Origin: Leptospira bourretii
GTDB lineage: Bacteria > Spirochaetota > Leptospiria > Leptospirales > Leptospiraceae
Assembly: GCF_004770145.1 (NCBI RefSeq)
Contig: NZ_RQFW01000010.1
Location: 5,001-69,000 of the forward strand
Direction of reading: 5' to 3'
DNA length: 64,000 bases
The position numbers were made by a program, and so were the translations under genes. Within the stretch, counting starts at the first letter, position 1; every line of letters begins with the position of its first letter. Of the stretch, positions 18,323 through 26,352 are shown one piece after another. The notes beneath the pieces were generated by a model. The model had not been told where the DNA came from. It ran no database searches and worked only from the letters and a program-made list of their open reading frames with translations.

Positions 18323-19384
18323 ATGAAACAGTTTTCTATTTCCTTTTTATTTTTCCTATCTTTCATTTGTTTCTTTTTATTCCAATCTCCTGTGTTTGGA
18401 AAAGATAATGAAAGTTTACATATTGGATTTGGTTCCTGCCTTCACCAAGACAAAGAAAGTCCCATCCTTGGGCAATGGGAAAAGGAATCATTTGATCTCA
18501 TTCTTCTGTTAGGTGATAATATTTACGCAGATAGTTTGGTTGCTGAAGAAAAAATTCCAGCTTACAAAAAACAATTTCTCCGACCTGAGTGGAAAACCAT
18601 CAGGACAAAATCAAAAATCTTGGCAACATGGGATGACCATGATTACGGGATCAATGATAGTGGGGGAGAATATACCGATAAAGTAAAAAGTCGCGAGGTA
18701 TTTATTTCTTTAGTGGGATCTCTTATGCCAAAAGGTCGAAGTTTTGGAACCAAAGAGGGAAAAGGAATTTTTCATTCTTATTTTTTAGAATTCAAAAAGA
18801 AAAAAATCCACATCATCATCCCTGACTCAAGATACTTTCGTTCACCGCTTAAGCGGACATTTTTTTCTTATTTTACAGGCAAAGCTCGTTATCGACCTAA
18901 TGATTCTCCGGATGCCACACTATTAGGAGAGGAACAATGGGCATGGTTAGTGGAAGAATTCAATAAACCTTCCGATTTACTTATTTTTGTTTCGGGAATC
19001 CAAGTGATTCCAACAGAACAGCCATTTGAAAAATGGGGAAACTTTCCAAATGATAGGGAAAAACTATTTCAACTTTTTAAAGAAGCCAAAACTAAGGATC
19101 TAGTCATTCTTTCTGGAGATAGACATATTGCGGAAATATATGAATTTCCATTATCAGAATCTCGAAAGTTAATCGAAATCACTTCCAGTTCTCTCAATTT
19201 ACCACTTCCATTTTTGCCATTGGAATTTGATTCCGAATATAAACTTGGGCCTGCTTTTAGGGAAGAGAACTATGGATCCTTACAGATTCAATTTAAGGAC
19301 GGAAAATTGGTTTGGCGTTCCCAGATCAAAGACAAAACTGGAAATGTAGTTCTTTCCTATCCTAACAATGATTCTAAAGAATAA
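18323..19384 (+). CDS. Alkaline phosphatase D (PhoD-like) family phosphatase
   Basis: A 353-residue protein with a signal peptide (FLSFICFFLFQSPVFG). The PhoD-type metallophosphatase motifs are present in order: GFGSC near residue 35, LLGDNIYAD near 66, TWDDHDYGIND near 104 and LSGDRHIAE near 262. These supply the metal ligands of the calcineurin-like fold. The protein is short for PhoD and lacks the N-terminal fibronectin-like domain, which resembles the short eukaryotic/bacterial PhoD-like group. Probable role: phosphomonoester or phosphodiester hydrolysis outside the cytoplasm. The TetR gene follows after 33 bases. Confidence 0.85.
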   Translation: MKQFSISFLFFLSFICFFLFQSPVFGKDNESLHIGFGSCLHQDKESPILGQWEKESFDLILLLGDNIYADSLVAEEKIPAYKKQFLRPEWKTIRTKSKILATWDDHDYGINDSGGEYTDKVKSREVFISLVGSLMPKGRSFGTKEGKGIFHSYFLEFKKKKIHIIIPDSRYFRSPLKRTFFSYFTGKARYRPNDSPDATLLGEEQWAWLVEEFNKPSDLLIFVSGIQVIPTEQPFEKWGNFPNDREKLFQLFKEAKTKDLVILSGDRHIAEIYEFPLSESRKLIEITSSSLNLPLPFLPLEFDSEYKLGPAFREENYGSLQIQFKDGKLVWRSQIKDKTGNVVLSYPNNDSKE

Positions 19385-19417
19385 ACTTTTTTTATAAACA
19401 ATCGGAGGACCCTCGTT

Positions 19418-19984
19418 TTGAAACCCAAACAAAAAATCTTAGAAAGTTCCTTTGCATTGTTTCGTGAAAAAGGTTTTCAGGCCACTGGAATTGCAGAAAT
19501 TTTAGATAAGGCTGGTGCTTACAAAAAAACCTTATATGATCATTTTAAATCCAAAGATGATATTGGGTTTGAATACCTAAATTATCTTTCCGAGCAACAA
19601 AGAGTTGTTATGTTAAAAGTTCTGGCAAAAGCAAATAATATGTCGGACTTCATTGAAAAATGGGTTAACTTCATTGTTCGTAATCAAAGAAATACTTCTC
19701 GAAAGGATTGTCCCATTGCTCTTTTTTCTGGTGAAATTTCTCATTTAAGTCAGTTTGATGCCTATCGAAATAAAGCAGTTCACCATGTTTTAGAAACAGT
19801 GGAAACTTGTATTCTTAACTTTTCTCCAAACTTAAAACCCGAACTTGTTAAAGCTTTGAGTTATGAACTATATATGAGTTATCTTGGCGGCTTAAGGCTT
19901 TATGCATTAACAAAAGATCGTAAGGTGATCGAGAGAATGAAGTCACAAATGATTGCCTCCGCAGAACGTGTTGTTAAAAGTTAA
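19418..19984 (+). CDS. TetR/AcrR-family transcriptional regulator
   Basis: A 188-residue repressor. The N-terminal helix-turn-helix reads FREKGFQATGIAEILDKAGAYKKTLYDHFKSKDDI, a strong family match (residues about 10-48); the rest is a helical ligand domain. The start is TTG at 19418 preceded by GGAGG at 19404-19408. It may share a transcript with the PhoD-like gene just upstream. No palindromic operator was noticed near its own start, so the target is unknown. Confidence 0.88.
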   Translation: MKPKQKILESSFALFREKGFQATGIAEILDKAGAYKKTLYDHFKSKDDIGFEYLNYLSEQQRVVMLKVLAKANNMSDFIEKWVNFIVRNQRNTSRKDCPIALFSGEISHLSQFDAYRNKAVHHVLETVETCILNFSPNLKPELVKALSYELYMSYLGGLRLYALTKDRKVIERMKSQMIASAERVVKS

Positions 19985-20113
19985 GGATCACCAACTTCCA
20001 CTAGCACCACCCACCTAACGGACCAACCACCGGACTAGTAAGTTCGGGGTATGGATCCTTAACAAAATTACAAAAACTACAGAATAAGATTACTGATATA
20101 AATGGAAAAATTT

Positions 20114-20914
20114 TCATTCAGGGAGTTCTGTTTTTTCTTTTGGAATTTCTTGCACAAACATCCAAATGATTCCGTCTTTTACTTTTCCAAGTCCTAGATA
20201 AAGATAATAAAAAGGTAACCCTAGTGGACCAGGTTTGTATTCTTTTTGAACCACTGGTTCCCATTTTTGACGCACTTGTACATGAACAGAGGATAATTGA
20301 ACTGAACTGGAAAGGTATTTTAATTTTCCCTCCCACCTTTCAATGGATTCGGAAACTTTATTTAATTCTGCTTCGACTTTTAGCGTTTCTTCCAAAGTTT
20401 TTGCAGATTTTAGTATTTCCAAAAGTCGAACTCTCATTTTAAGAGAATTCTCCATTCGGATTTCTGTATCAGTGTAATCCTCTGTTACATCCTGTGCTGA
20501 TACTTCTTCGGAATAGTTTTGTGACTGGTTTCGTAAGGTAGATAAAAACTGTTTTAGTTTGTCTGCTGGGATTTTTAGCTGAACACTTCCGTTGGAACTA
20601 TATTGCAGCGCATAACCTCCATAAGATTCTGCAAGTTTGATGACCTCGGTTACTTTTGCTTCAATTTCTTTTGACTGCAAGTTAACATTCACCGAATACA
20701 CCATCATTCGTTTGTGGACTTTGGGACTGTTTTGGTTTGCCTCTCCTGAGGGAGTGGCAATGGGTGCAGCAGAAATATTGTCTATACCGTCATTATAGGA
20801 ACGACTGAATGATTTATTTTCGCGTCCCATCTCTTTTGAAGAAGAACAGGCTACAAAAAGGAAGGAAACGCTGAGGAAAAATACGAAGGAAAAAAGTTTT
20901 TTAAAGATTCCCAT
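20114..20914 (-). CDS. DUF4349 lipoprotein
   Basis: A 266-residue lipoprotein (signal FFLSVSFLFVAC, Cys23). The body fits the DUF4349 family: MMVYSVNVNLQSKEIEAK, a GGYALQYS element, VQLKIPADKLKQFLSTL, SQDVTEDYTDTEIRMENSLKMRVRLLEIL and a coiled-coil ESIERWEGKLKYL, ending with a hydrophobic segment near residue 240. Family members are membrane-associated and of unknown function. Monocistronic; 47 bases separate it from the amidohydrolase gene upstream on the same strand, so read-through is possible. Confidence 0.75.
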   Translation of the reverse strand: MGIFKKLFSFVFFLSVSFLFVACSSSKEMGRENKSFSRSYNDGIDNISAAPIATPSGEANQNSPKVHKRMMVYSVNVNLQSKEIEAKVTEVIKLAESYGGYALQYSSNGSVQLKIPADKLKQFLSTLRNQSQNYSEEVSAQDVTEDYTDTEIRMENSLKMRVRLLEILKSAKTLEETLKVEAELNKVSESIERWEGKLKYLSSSVQLSSVHVQVRQKWEPVVQKEYKPGPLGLPFYYLYLGLGKVKDGIIWMFVQEIPKEKTELPE

Positions 20915-20961
20915 GGTGGATACTGAGTGTATTCCTCCCAGTATCCAATCGCAAATCTTTT

Positions 20962-22710
20962 TTATGTTCCGATAGTGGATTCTAAAAAGCTACCATAACC
21001 TTTTTCTTTTCCAAGTGCAGTGACTGGTTTTCCTTGGTCAATTGCCAGCTTCCCGTTGATATACACTTTTTTCACAGTATCGTCGTTACGACGAACCCAA
21101 CGTTTGAAGTCTTCCATAAATGGCATCGGAGCTTCCACATCTCTGGCAAGAGACTCGTCCAATTTATTTGGATCGATTAAAACTAAGTCGGCTCGTTTTC
21201 CTTCTTTGATGTATCCTGCATCAATTCCAAACCAATCTCCAATTTCTCCTGTTAGTCGATGGACTGCTTTTTCCATTGTCATAAAAGGTTTTTTTTCGAG
21301 TTCTGCATCTCTCACTAGTTTTAACATTCGAAGTGGAAAATTGTAGTGTGCCATTCCTCGTAAGTGAGCACCTGCATCAGAAAAACCGATCAAAATGTCA
21401 GGATAGGATACAATTTTTTGTAATGGTTCCTTCCTATGATTTGCCATTACAGTATACCAACGTACTTTATTTCCATGTTCTGCCACAAGATCAAGAAATG
21501 CTGTAACGGAATGAACACCTTTCTCTTTGGCAACATCATCAATTGATTTTCCAATCAGAGATTTGTCAGGAGCATCTACGATCTTAGTTTCTTTGAAATT
21601 ACGATGGAATACTCTTGGTAAAAACCAATTGGTCCATTGGCGTTTAAACCAATCCCTATAACTTGGATCTTTCATCAGTTGTTTTCTTTCTAATTCATCT
21701 TCAATGTGATTTGCTTTGGCACCGGCAGCAAATTCTTCAAAGACAACCACATCCATTCCGTCTGCATATAAATCGAAAGGTTCTGGAAGGGCTTGAAACT
21801 TAAAGTCAGATTTGAAAATAGTATTTGTGATCCTACCGATGAGTCCAAGAAGTTTATACAAACCTGGATCAAACTTAACATCCATAAGAGAGATGATTGT
21901 TGTTTTAAGTGGTTTGCGGAATAATCCAAAGGCTTCTTTTAAAAACATCAAAACATTGATTTTTGTTGAAACATTCGGAACACCTTGGAAAACCTTTCCT
22001 CTTTTTCTCAATGTTTTGTTTAAGTATTGGTATTCGCTCCAATTGGCAAAAGTAGAAGGGAGAGGTCTTGATCGAAATCGTGATCCATCCATCTTATCCC
22101 ATACCAGAGTATTGATAGAGAGACCCATAAAACCGGCATCAAGTGCTTCTTCGAGAATTTGGTTCATTCTTTCTAACTCTTGTTTTGTGGGAACTTCTCC
22201 TTTTGTCAAAGATCGTTCGAGTCCCATAACATGAGCGCGAATGGCAGAGTGACCTGCAAAGGAAGTAACATTGGGCCCAAGGGGCATATTGTTTAAATGT
22301 TTTTTGTATTCTAATGCAGAGTTCCAATTTTTTTTACTTTCGAGAATGGATAAAACATTCTTCCTGGGAATTGCTTCCACACGACTAAACATGTCAGCTA
22401 AATCAGTTGGATCACCAACCGCTAAACTTAAAGAACAACTTCCGAGTGAAATAGTGGTAATTCCATGGCGCACGGATTCCGAAAGGTCTGGCGACATTTC
22501 AATTTCAGCATCATAATGTGTATGAAAGTCAATGAATCCTGGTGTCAGCCAAAGACCTTTTGCATCGACAACTGTTTCCCCAGGCTTTGGACTTAGTTCT
22601 GTTTTTGAGATGGATGTAACAACCCCATCTTTGATACGTAAGTCACCAACAAAGGATGGATTTGTGCTACCGTCGAAAATTCTCGCCTGTTTGATGAGAG
22701 TGTCTGCCAT
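20962..22710 (-). CDS. N-acyl-D-amino-acid deacylase family amidohydrolase
   Basis: A 582-residue amidohydrolase of the D-aminoacylase branch. Motifs: GFIDFHTHYDAEI (HxH metal site, near residue 65), SLGSCSLSLA (position of the metal-bridging Cys in D-aminoacylases), FAGHSAIRAHVMG, and GFSDAGAHLRGMAHY (catalytic Asp). It should release the acyl group from N-acyl-D-amino acids or a related substrate. ATG at 22710 is preferred over 22782: it has GGAGGT at the right distance and a consensus promoter (22736-22764) lies between the two candidates. Confidence 0.82.
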   Translation of the reverse strand: MADTLIKQARIFDGSTNPSFVGDLRIKDGVVTSISKTELSPKPGETVVDAKGLWLTPGFIDFHTHYDAEIEMSPDLSESVRHGITTISLGSCSLSLAVGDPTDLADMFSRVEAIPRKNVLSILESKKNWNSALEYKKHLNNMPLGPNVTSFAGHSAIRAHVMGLERSLTKGEVPTKQELERMNQILEEALDAGFMGLSINTLVWDKMDGSRFRSRPLPSTFANWSEYQYLNKTLRKRGKVFQGVPNVSTKINVLMFLKEAFGLFRKPLKTTIISLMDVKFDPGLYKLLGLIGRITNTIFKSDFKFQALPEPFDLYADGMDVVVFEEFAAGAKANHIEDELERKQLMKDPSYRDWFKRQWTNWFLPRVFHRNFKETKIVDAPDKSLIGKSIDDVAKEKGVHSVTAFLDLVAEHGNKVRWYTVMANHRKEPLQKIVSYPDILIGFSDAGAHLRGMAHYNFPLRMLKLVRDAELEKKPFMTMEKAVHRLTGEIGDWFGIDAGYIKEGKRADLVLIDPNKLDESLARDVEAPMPFMEDFKRWVRRNDDTVKKVYINGKLAIDQGKPVTALGKEKGYGSFLESTIGT

Positions 22711-22735
22711 GATACCTCCGGAAAAACCAAACGAA

Positions 22736-22764
22736 ATTATGGCAGATTGACAAAGATTTGTCAA
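22736..22764 (-). promoter_or_regulatory. Promoter with palindromic operator for the amidohydrolase gene
   Basis: On the minus strand TTGACA (22759-22764), 17-base spacer and CATAAT (22736-22741) form a near-consensus sigma-70 promoter, 26 bases before the ATG. The -35 box is one half of a perfect 18-base palindrome at 22747-22764, TTGACAAAGATTTGTCAA on the plus strand, the layout expected of a repressor operator. A second palindrome, TGATTC-GTTAA-GAATCA, adjoins it at 22765-22781. Confidence 0.65.
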
Positions 22765-22815
22765 TGATTCGTTAAGAATCACTCAAAAGATTCTCTGGAC
22801 GAAATCTCTCTTTGT

Positions 22816-24000
22816 TCAGAGAGAAGCCACCAAACCTGTCGCCAAATCCACTAACTCTGCTTCGGTGATTTCTCTGTTGTTTTCTTTTGAAGAAATGGAT
22901 TTAGCTGTCTCAAATAACTCATGCACTTTTGCTTGGGGCACAAAAATCCCTCGGTTTTCCAATAAAAACTGGATTGCCCTATGGCCTGATTGGTTGGTAA
23001 ACGAGATGGTTTCTGCATCATTCCTACCGACAAATTCGGGAGAAAAAGTTCGATATGCACCTTTTGATTGTTTGATGGTCTTTGCTACACCGTCTTGGTG
23101 GATCCCCGATCGATGGGAAAAAATATCATCTCCTATGATTGGTGTTTTTTCTCCAATGGGAATGCCTGTCATTTCAGCAATTCGTTTGGCAGTAGGATAA
23201 ATTCTTTGGAAGTTAATTGCTAAATTTTCACCATTTTGATGTAAGGCGATACAAGTTTCATACAAATTTGTATTACCCGCTCGTTCTCCAAGTCCATTCA
23301 ATGCCACCTCAATTTGTTCAGCACCCACATAAACACATTCTACTGACGTGGCAGTGGCCATACCTAAATCATTGTGTGTGTGAACTGAAACTTTGGCTCT
23401 ATTTCCAATAAACTCCTTCATTTCTTTCACCATATTGACAAATACCATCGGTCGATATCTTTCCACGGTATTGGGCAAGTTGATGATATTGGCACCTGCT
23501 TCAATTGCAGAAAAAAATGCTTCTTTCGTGAACGCAAAATTTTCAATCGCATCCCCAAAATGTTCCCCCGAGAATTGGATCTCCACTTCTGGTCCCACTA
23601 TGGATCTCGCAAAGGAAACTGATTTTTGAATCTTTTGGATGACTTCTTTTTCAGAAATTTTTAAAACATTACGAATGGAAAAATCACTGACTGGATACAC
23701 AATATGCATTCTCGGTTTGTTTGCATATTGAATGGCTTCCCAAGTTTTGGCGATTTCTGTTTCGTTTGCTCTTGATAATCCAGCAATCGGTTTTCCAACT
23801 GGCGCTCGTTTGGCTAAGGTTTTACTTGCTACAAATTCTGTTTCATTAGAAGAGGGGAATCCCACTTCAATTCCATCTACATTCAATCCGACAAGTAAGT
23901 CGAAGACTTCGATTTTTTCATCTAAGGTCCACGGTTTTCTTAAGGCTTGGTTTCCGTCCCGCAAGGTAACGTCTTGGATTTTGATTTGATTTGGTTTCAT
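22816..24000 (-). CDS. leuA: LeuA-family alpha-isopropylmalate synthase, short form
   Basis: A 394-residue HMGL-like synthase. Visible: QDVTLRDGNQ at the N-terminus (catalytic Arg and metal-binding Asp), VSVHTHNDLGMA (metal-binding HxH) and GLGERAGN. In the leucine pathway such enzymes join acetyl-CoA and 2-oxoisovalerate. Full-size LeuA has about 500 residues with a C-terminal allosteric domain; this protein ends after the catalytic and linker parts, so NifV/homocitrate- or citramalate-type activity must be kept in mind. The leucine-rich leader and terminator just upstream argue for the leucine pathway. ATG at 24000 follows GGAGGAA; the open frame extends further upstream only into the terminator. 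Confidence 0.8.
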   Translation of the reverse strand: MKPNQIKIQDVTLRDGNQALRKPWTLDEKIEVFDLLVGLNVDGIEVGFPSSNETEFVASKTLAKRAPVGKPIAGLSRANETEIAKTWEAIQYANKPRMHIVYPVSDFSIRNVLKISEKEVIQKIQKSVSFARSIVGPEVEIQFSGEHFGDAIENFAFTKEAFFSAIEAGANIINLPNTVERYRPMVFVNMVKEMKEFIGNRAKVSVHTHNDLGMATATSVECVYVGAEQIEVALNGLGERAGNTNLYETCIALHQNGENLAINFQRIYPTAKRIAEMTGIPIGEKTPIIGDDIFSHRSGIHQDGVAKTIKQSKGAYRTFSPEFVGRNDAETISFTNQSGHRAIQFLLENRGIFVPQAKVHELFETAKSISSKENNREITEAELVDLATGLVASL

Positions 24001-24040
24001 GGTTCCTCCACATCCGCTGCCACTACCACCGGGAGGACCC

Positions 24041-24080
24041 AAAATAAAAAAAGCCCACTTCCCGGTTGGGAGTGGGCTTT
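24041..24080 (-). terminator. Attenuator terminator upstream of leuA
   Basis: On the minus strand AAGCCCACT pairs with AGTGGGCTT (9 bp) with an inner CCC/GGG extension around AACC, occupying 24051-24079, followed directly by TTTTTTTATTTT. It stands between the leucine-rich leader peptide and leuA, about 40 bases before the leuA ATG, exactly where an attenuator belongs. Confidence 0.88.
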
Positions 24081-24095
24081 GTCACACAGCACGTT

Positions 24096-24123
24096 CTCCC
24101 TCGATCTATAAAAGTTCGAGGAG
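24096..24123 (-). promoter_or_regulatory. Pause hairpin overlapping the leucine codons
   Basis: On the minus strand CTCCTCGA (24123-24116, part of the Leu-Leu-Glu codons) pairs with TCGAGGGAG (24104-24096) with one bulged G. The downstream arm also contains GGGAG, which is complementary to CTCCC in the 5' arm of the terminator, providing the alternative antiterminator pairing. This 1:2 versus 2:3 choice is the standard attenuation logic. Confidence 0.7.
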
Positions 24124-24156
24124 GAGGAGTGACTGAATGTTAGCAGATAATTTCAT
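24106..24156 (-). CDS. Leucine-rich leader peptide of the leuA attenuator
   Basis: A 16-codon open frame, MKLSANIQSLLLLELL, ending in TAG. Seven of 16 residues are leucine, with four consecutive CTC codons. It begins 36 bases after the end of the symporter gene and ends 26 bases before the terminator hairpin. In leu operons of enterobacteria such leaders sense charged tRNA-Leu: stalling at Leu codons frees the antiterminator. It is too short to be found by ordinary gene calling. Confidence 0.85.
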   Translation of the reverse strand: MKLSANIQSLLLLELL

Positions 24157-24164
24157 ACTTAACT

Positions 24165-24195
24165 TTTAGACGAACACATACCAATTTCCTGTCAA
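24165..24195 (-). promoter_or_regulatory. Probable promoter of the leu leader
   Basis: Minus-strand TTGACA at 24190-24195 overlaps the stop codon of the upstream symporter. TCTAAA at 24165-24170 (spacer 19) or the one-base-shifted GTCTAA (spacer 18) is the best -10 candidate. Transcription would begin within a few bases of the leader ATG, leaving little or no 5' untranslated region. Confidence 0.5.
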
Positions 24196-25625
24196 TTTTT
24201 TTTACGAAAGAAGTGAGAAATTTGCACAAGAACTAACAAAGTTCCAAATCCAATGGGAACAAGAAGGGTAAAGGAAATTTGAAATCCAAGTCCAATGGCT
24301 ACTGTGGAAAGAATGCTTAGGAGAAAAAAAGCCGAAAATACAAATCCAGAAACGGGCAAATTGGCTTTCCCACGTGCTAAAAAGAATACCGCAATGGAAG
24401 GCCCCAGTGTATAGGAAAAGATGGTAAGCCCCATTTCTAATATACCTTTCTCCCAAGTCTGAATGAGAAAGTAAGGAATGAGGCTAGAACCAAAAAGGGT
24501 GATTCCAAAAAAGAGGGAAAGGACTTTTGGACTAAACCACCGGTCCATTTCCCAATCCCTAGCCCAAGTCAAAGAAAGGGAGTTGATCGTGGAACTCAAT
24601 GTGGACATGGCACTGGCAAGGATGGCAGCAACAAGGATTCCAAGGAAAGGAGAAGGAACTTCATTGATAATGAATTGGCTAAATACTTTATCTGGAGCCA
24701 TGTTCTGGCCAAGATAAAATAAATATAGAAAAGACCCGATCAAAAGAAAAAGAACAAATTGTAAGATGACAACAATTGCACTTCCAATTAAAATCTTTTG
24801 CCCTGAGACCAAATTTTTTGTGGCAATAACTCGTTGAACAAGCATTAGGTCTGTTCCGTGAGATCCAATGGAGATAAAAGCACCACCTATCAATGCAAAT
24901 ATGATAAAATAACTATTGTCTCCCGAGGGTAAGTAATCCAAAACCAAAAAGTTCAACTTACCTAAATTTTGTAATTGGCTGACACTTTCTCCCAACTGAA
25001 TGTCCAGTTTGGAAACAAGAAGTCCTAAAGCAAAAATTCCACCGAGGATATAAATAAACCATTGTAAAACATCGGTAAATACAATAGCACGAAATCCTCC
25101 AACTACAGAGTAAATGATGGTAACAATGCTAAGAATGGTGAGGGCGAACATCCCCAGAAGTTCCGATGAAAAATTTAAACCCATCCTTTCCAATAAAAAA
25201 GCAATTGGTAAGGAACTGACATACAATCTGATTCCATCTCCCAAAAGTCGAGAAACGGTAAACACAAGAGATATTGTTTTTTGAGGAGATTTGCCAAACC
25301 GATTCCCTACGTACTCGTAAACAGAAATGGTATTACCTGAAAAATAAGATGGCAAAAGATATAAGGCAACGATGGTTCTTCCAATTAAATACCCAAAGGC
25401 AATTTCGAGGAACCTATAATCACCTTTAAATGATAACGAAGGAATACTTAAAAATGTTAAACTTGAAGTTTCTGTTGCAACAAGAGAAAGTAGAAGAAAA
25501 ATCCAATGGATTTCTTTTTTAGCTAAATAAAAATCTTCTTCTTTTTGGTTGTTTTTTGCAAAATGAAATCCAAAATAAAAAACGATAATAAAATAAAAAA
25601 CAAGAACGAATAAATCCCAAATCAT
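24192..25625 (-). CDS. Sodium:solute symporter family transporter
   Basis: A 477-residue membrane protein with about 12-13 hydrophobic segments. It matches the SSS (SLC5-like) family: FYFGFHFAKNNQKEEDFYLAKKEIHW at the N-terminus, ATETSSLTFLSIPSLSF in the second helix region, then VVGGFRAIVFTDVLQ and GTDLMLVQRVIATKN. These transporters take up sugars, amino acids, carboxylates or vitamins with sodium; the substrate cannot be inferred. It is followed on the same strand by the leu leader, and preceded within 10 bases by the CBS-domain gene, which may be co-transcribed with it. Confidence 0.85.
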   Translation of the reverse strand: MIWDLFVLVFYFIIVFYFGFHFAKNNQKEEDFYLAKKEIHWIFLLLSLVATETSSLTFLSIPSLSFKGDYRFLEIAFGYLIGRTIVALYLLPSYFSGNTISVYEYVGNRFGKSPQKTISLVFTVSRLLGDGIRLYVSSLPIAFLLERMGLNFSSELLGMFALTILSIVTIIYSVVGGFRAIVFTDVLQWFIYILGGIFALGLLVSKLDIQLGESVSQLQNLGKLNFLVLDYLPSGDNSYFIIFALIGGAFISIGSHGTDLMLVQRVIATKNLVSGQKILIGSAIVVILQFVLFLLIGSFLYLFYLGQNMAPDKVFSQFIINEVPSPFLGILVAAILASAMSTLSSTINSLSLTWARDWEMDRWFSPKVLSLFFGITLFGSSLIPYFLIQTWEKGILEMGLTIFSYTLGPSIAVFFLARGKANLPVSGFVFSAFFLLSILSTVAIGLGFQISFTLLVPIGFGTLLVLVQISHFFRKKN

Positions 25626-25634
25626 AGAATTCCT

Positions 25635-26234
25635 TTAGGCAATGATATTTAAATTTGGATATTTCAATAACAATCGAAGTAAATCCGAACGTGTGATCAT
25701 ACCAATAGGATGATTATCGTCATCTACCACAGGAATACATCCAATTCTTTCTTCTAAAAGTACTTTGGTTACCCCTCTAATTTCTGATCCAGGTGAACCA
25801 ACTAACACTCGCTTGGTCATGATATCTGAAATGGGCCAATCTCTCTCGTAAGACTTACTTTTTTCTAAAATGTCCCGATCGGAAACAAAACCAACAAGAG
25901 CACCCAAATCGTCAGTGATGGGAAGGTGTCGGATTCCTTTTTCCAACATAAAGTCCAAACAATTGGAGATGGTTTCGGAAGAGGGAAGGCTGTAGGCAGG
26001 TTTTGACATGATCTCATGCAGGAAATAAACAGGTTTTTCCGTTTGGCCGGCTGATTCCTTGTACACATCCCCCGGGGAACGATGCAAAAAAGAAGTGGTG
26101 GGAGGTGGAGACCTGTCTTCTTCCTTTCCCGAAACGGGGGATGACTTCCCTCCAGGGTGGATTTTGTGGACCCGATCGGCATAAGTCGCCGGTGGATTGG
26201 GTAAAATGCGTCCATCGTGAATCCAAAAGAACAT
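25635..26234 (-). CDS. Two-CBS-domain protein
   Basis: A 199-residue protein. Residues about 78-198 form a pair of CBS domains: MSKPAYSLPSSETISNCLDFML...GIRHLPITDDLGALVGFVSDRDIL and IMTKRVLVGSPGSEIRGVTKVLLEERIGCIPVVDD...GMITRSDLLRLL. CBS pairs bind adenosyl ligands. The N-terminal 75 residues are Pro/Ser-rich and not recognised; the real start could be further inside. It lies just upstream of the symporter gene, so regulation of that transporter is possible but unproven. Confidence 0.8.
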   Translation of the reverse strand: MFFWIHDGRILPNPPATYADRVHKIHPGGKSSPVSGKEEDRSPPPTTSFLHRSPGDVYKESAGQTEKPVYFLHEIMSKPAYSLPSSETISNCLDFMLEKGIRHLPITDDLGALVGFVSDRDILEKSKSYERDWPISDIMTKRVLVGSPGSEIRGVTKVLLEERIGCIPVVDDDNHPIGMITRSDLLRLLLKYPNLNIIA

Positions 26235-26352
26235 AATTGTGCCTACCTATCTGAAAAGTTTGTCAAAAATAAGAAAAAACTTGCAAAAAACGAACAGTGG
26301 TTTTTTATCCATCCTACATTTCCGAAAAGTTCCATACGAAAAGGTAAAATCC

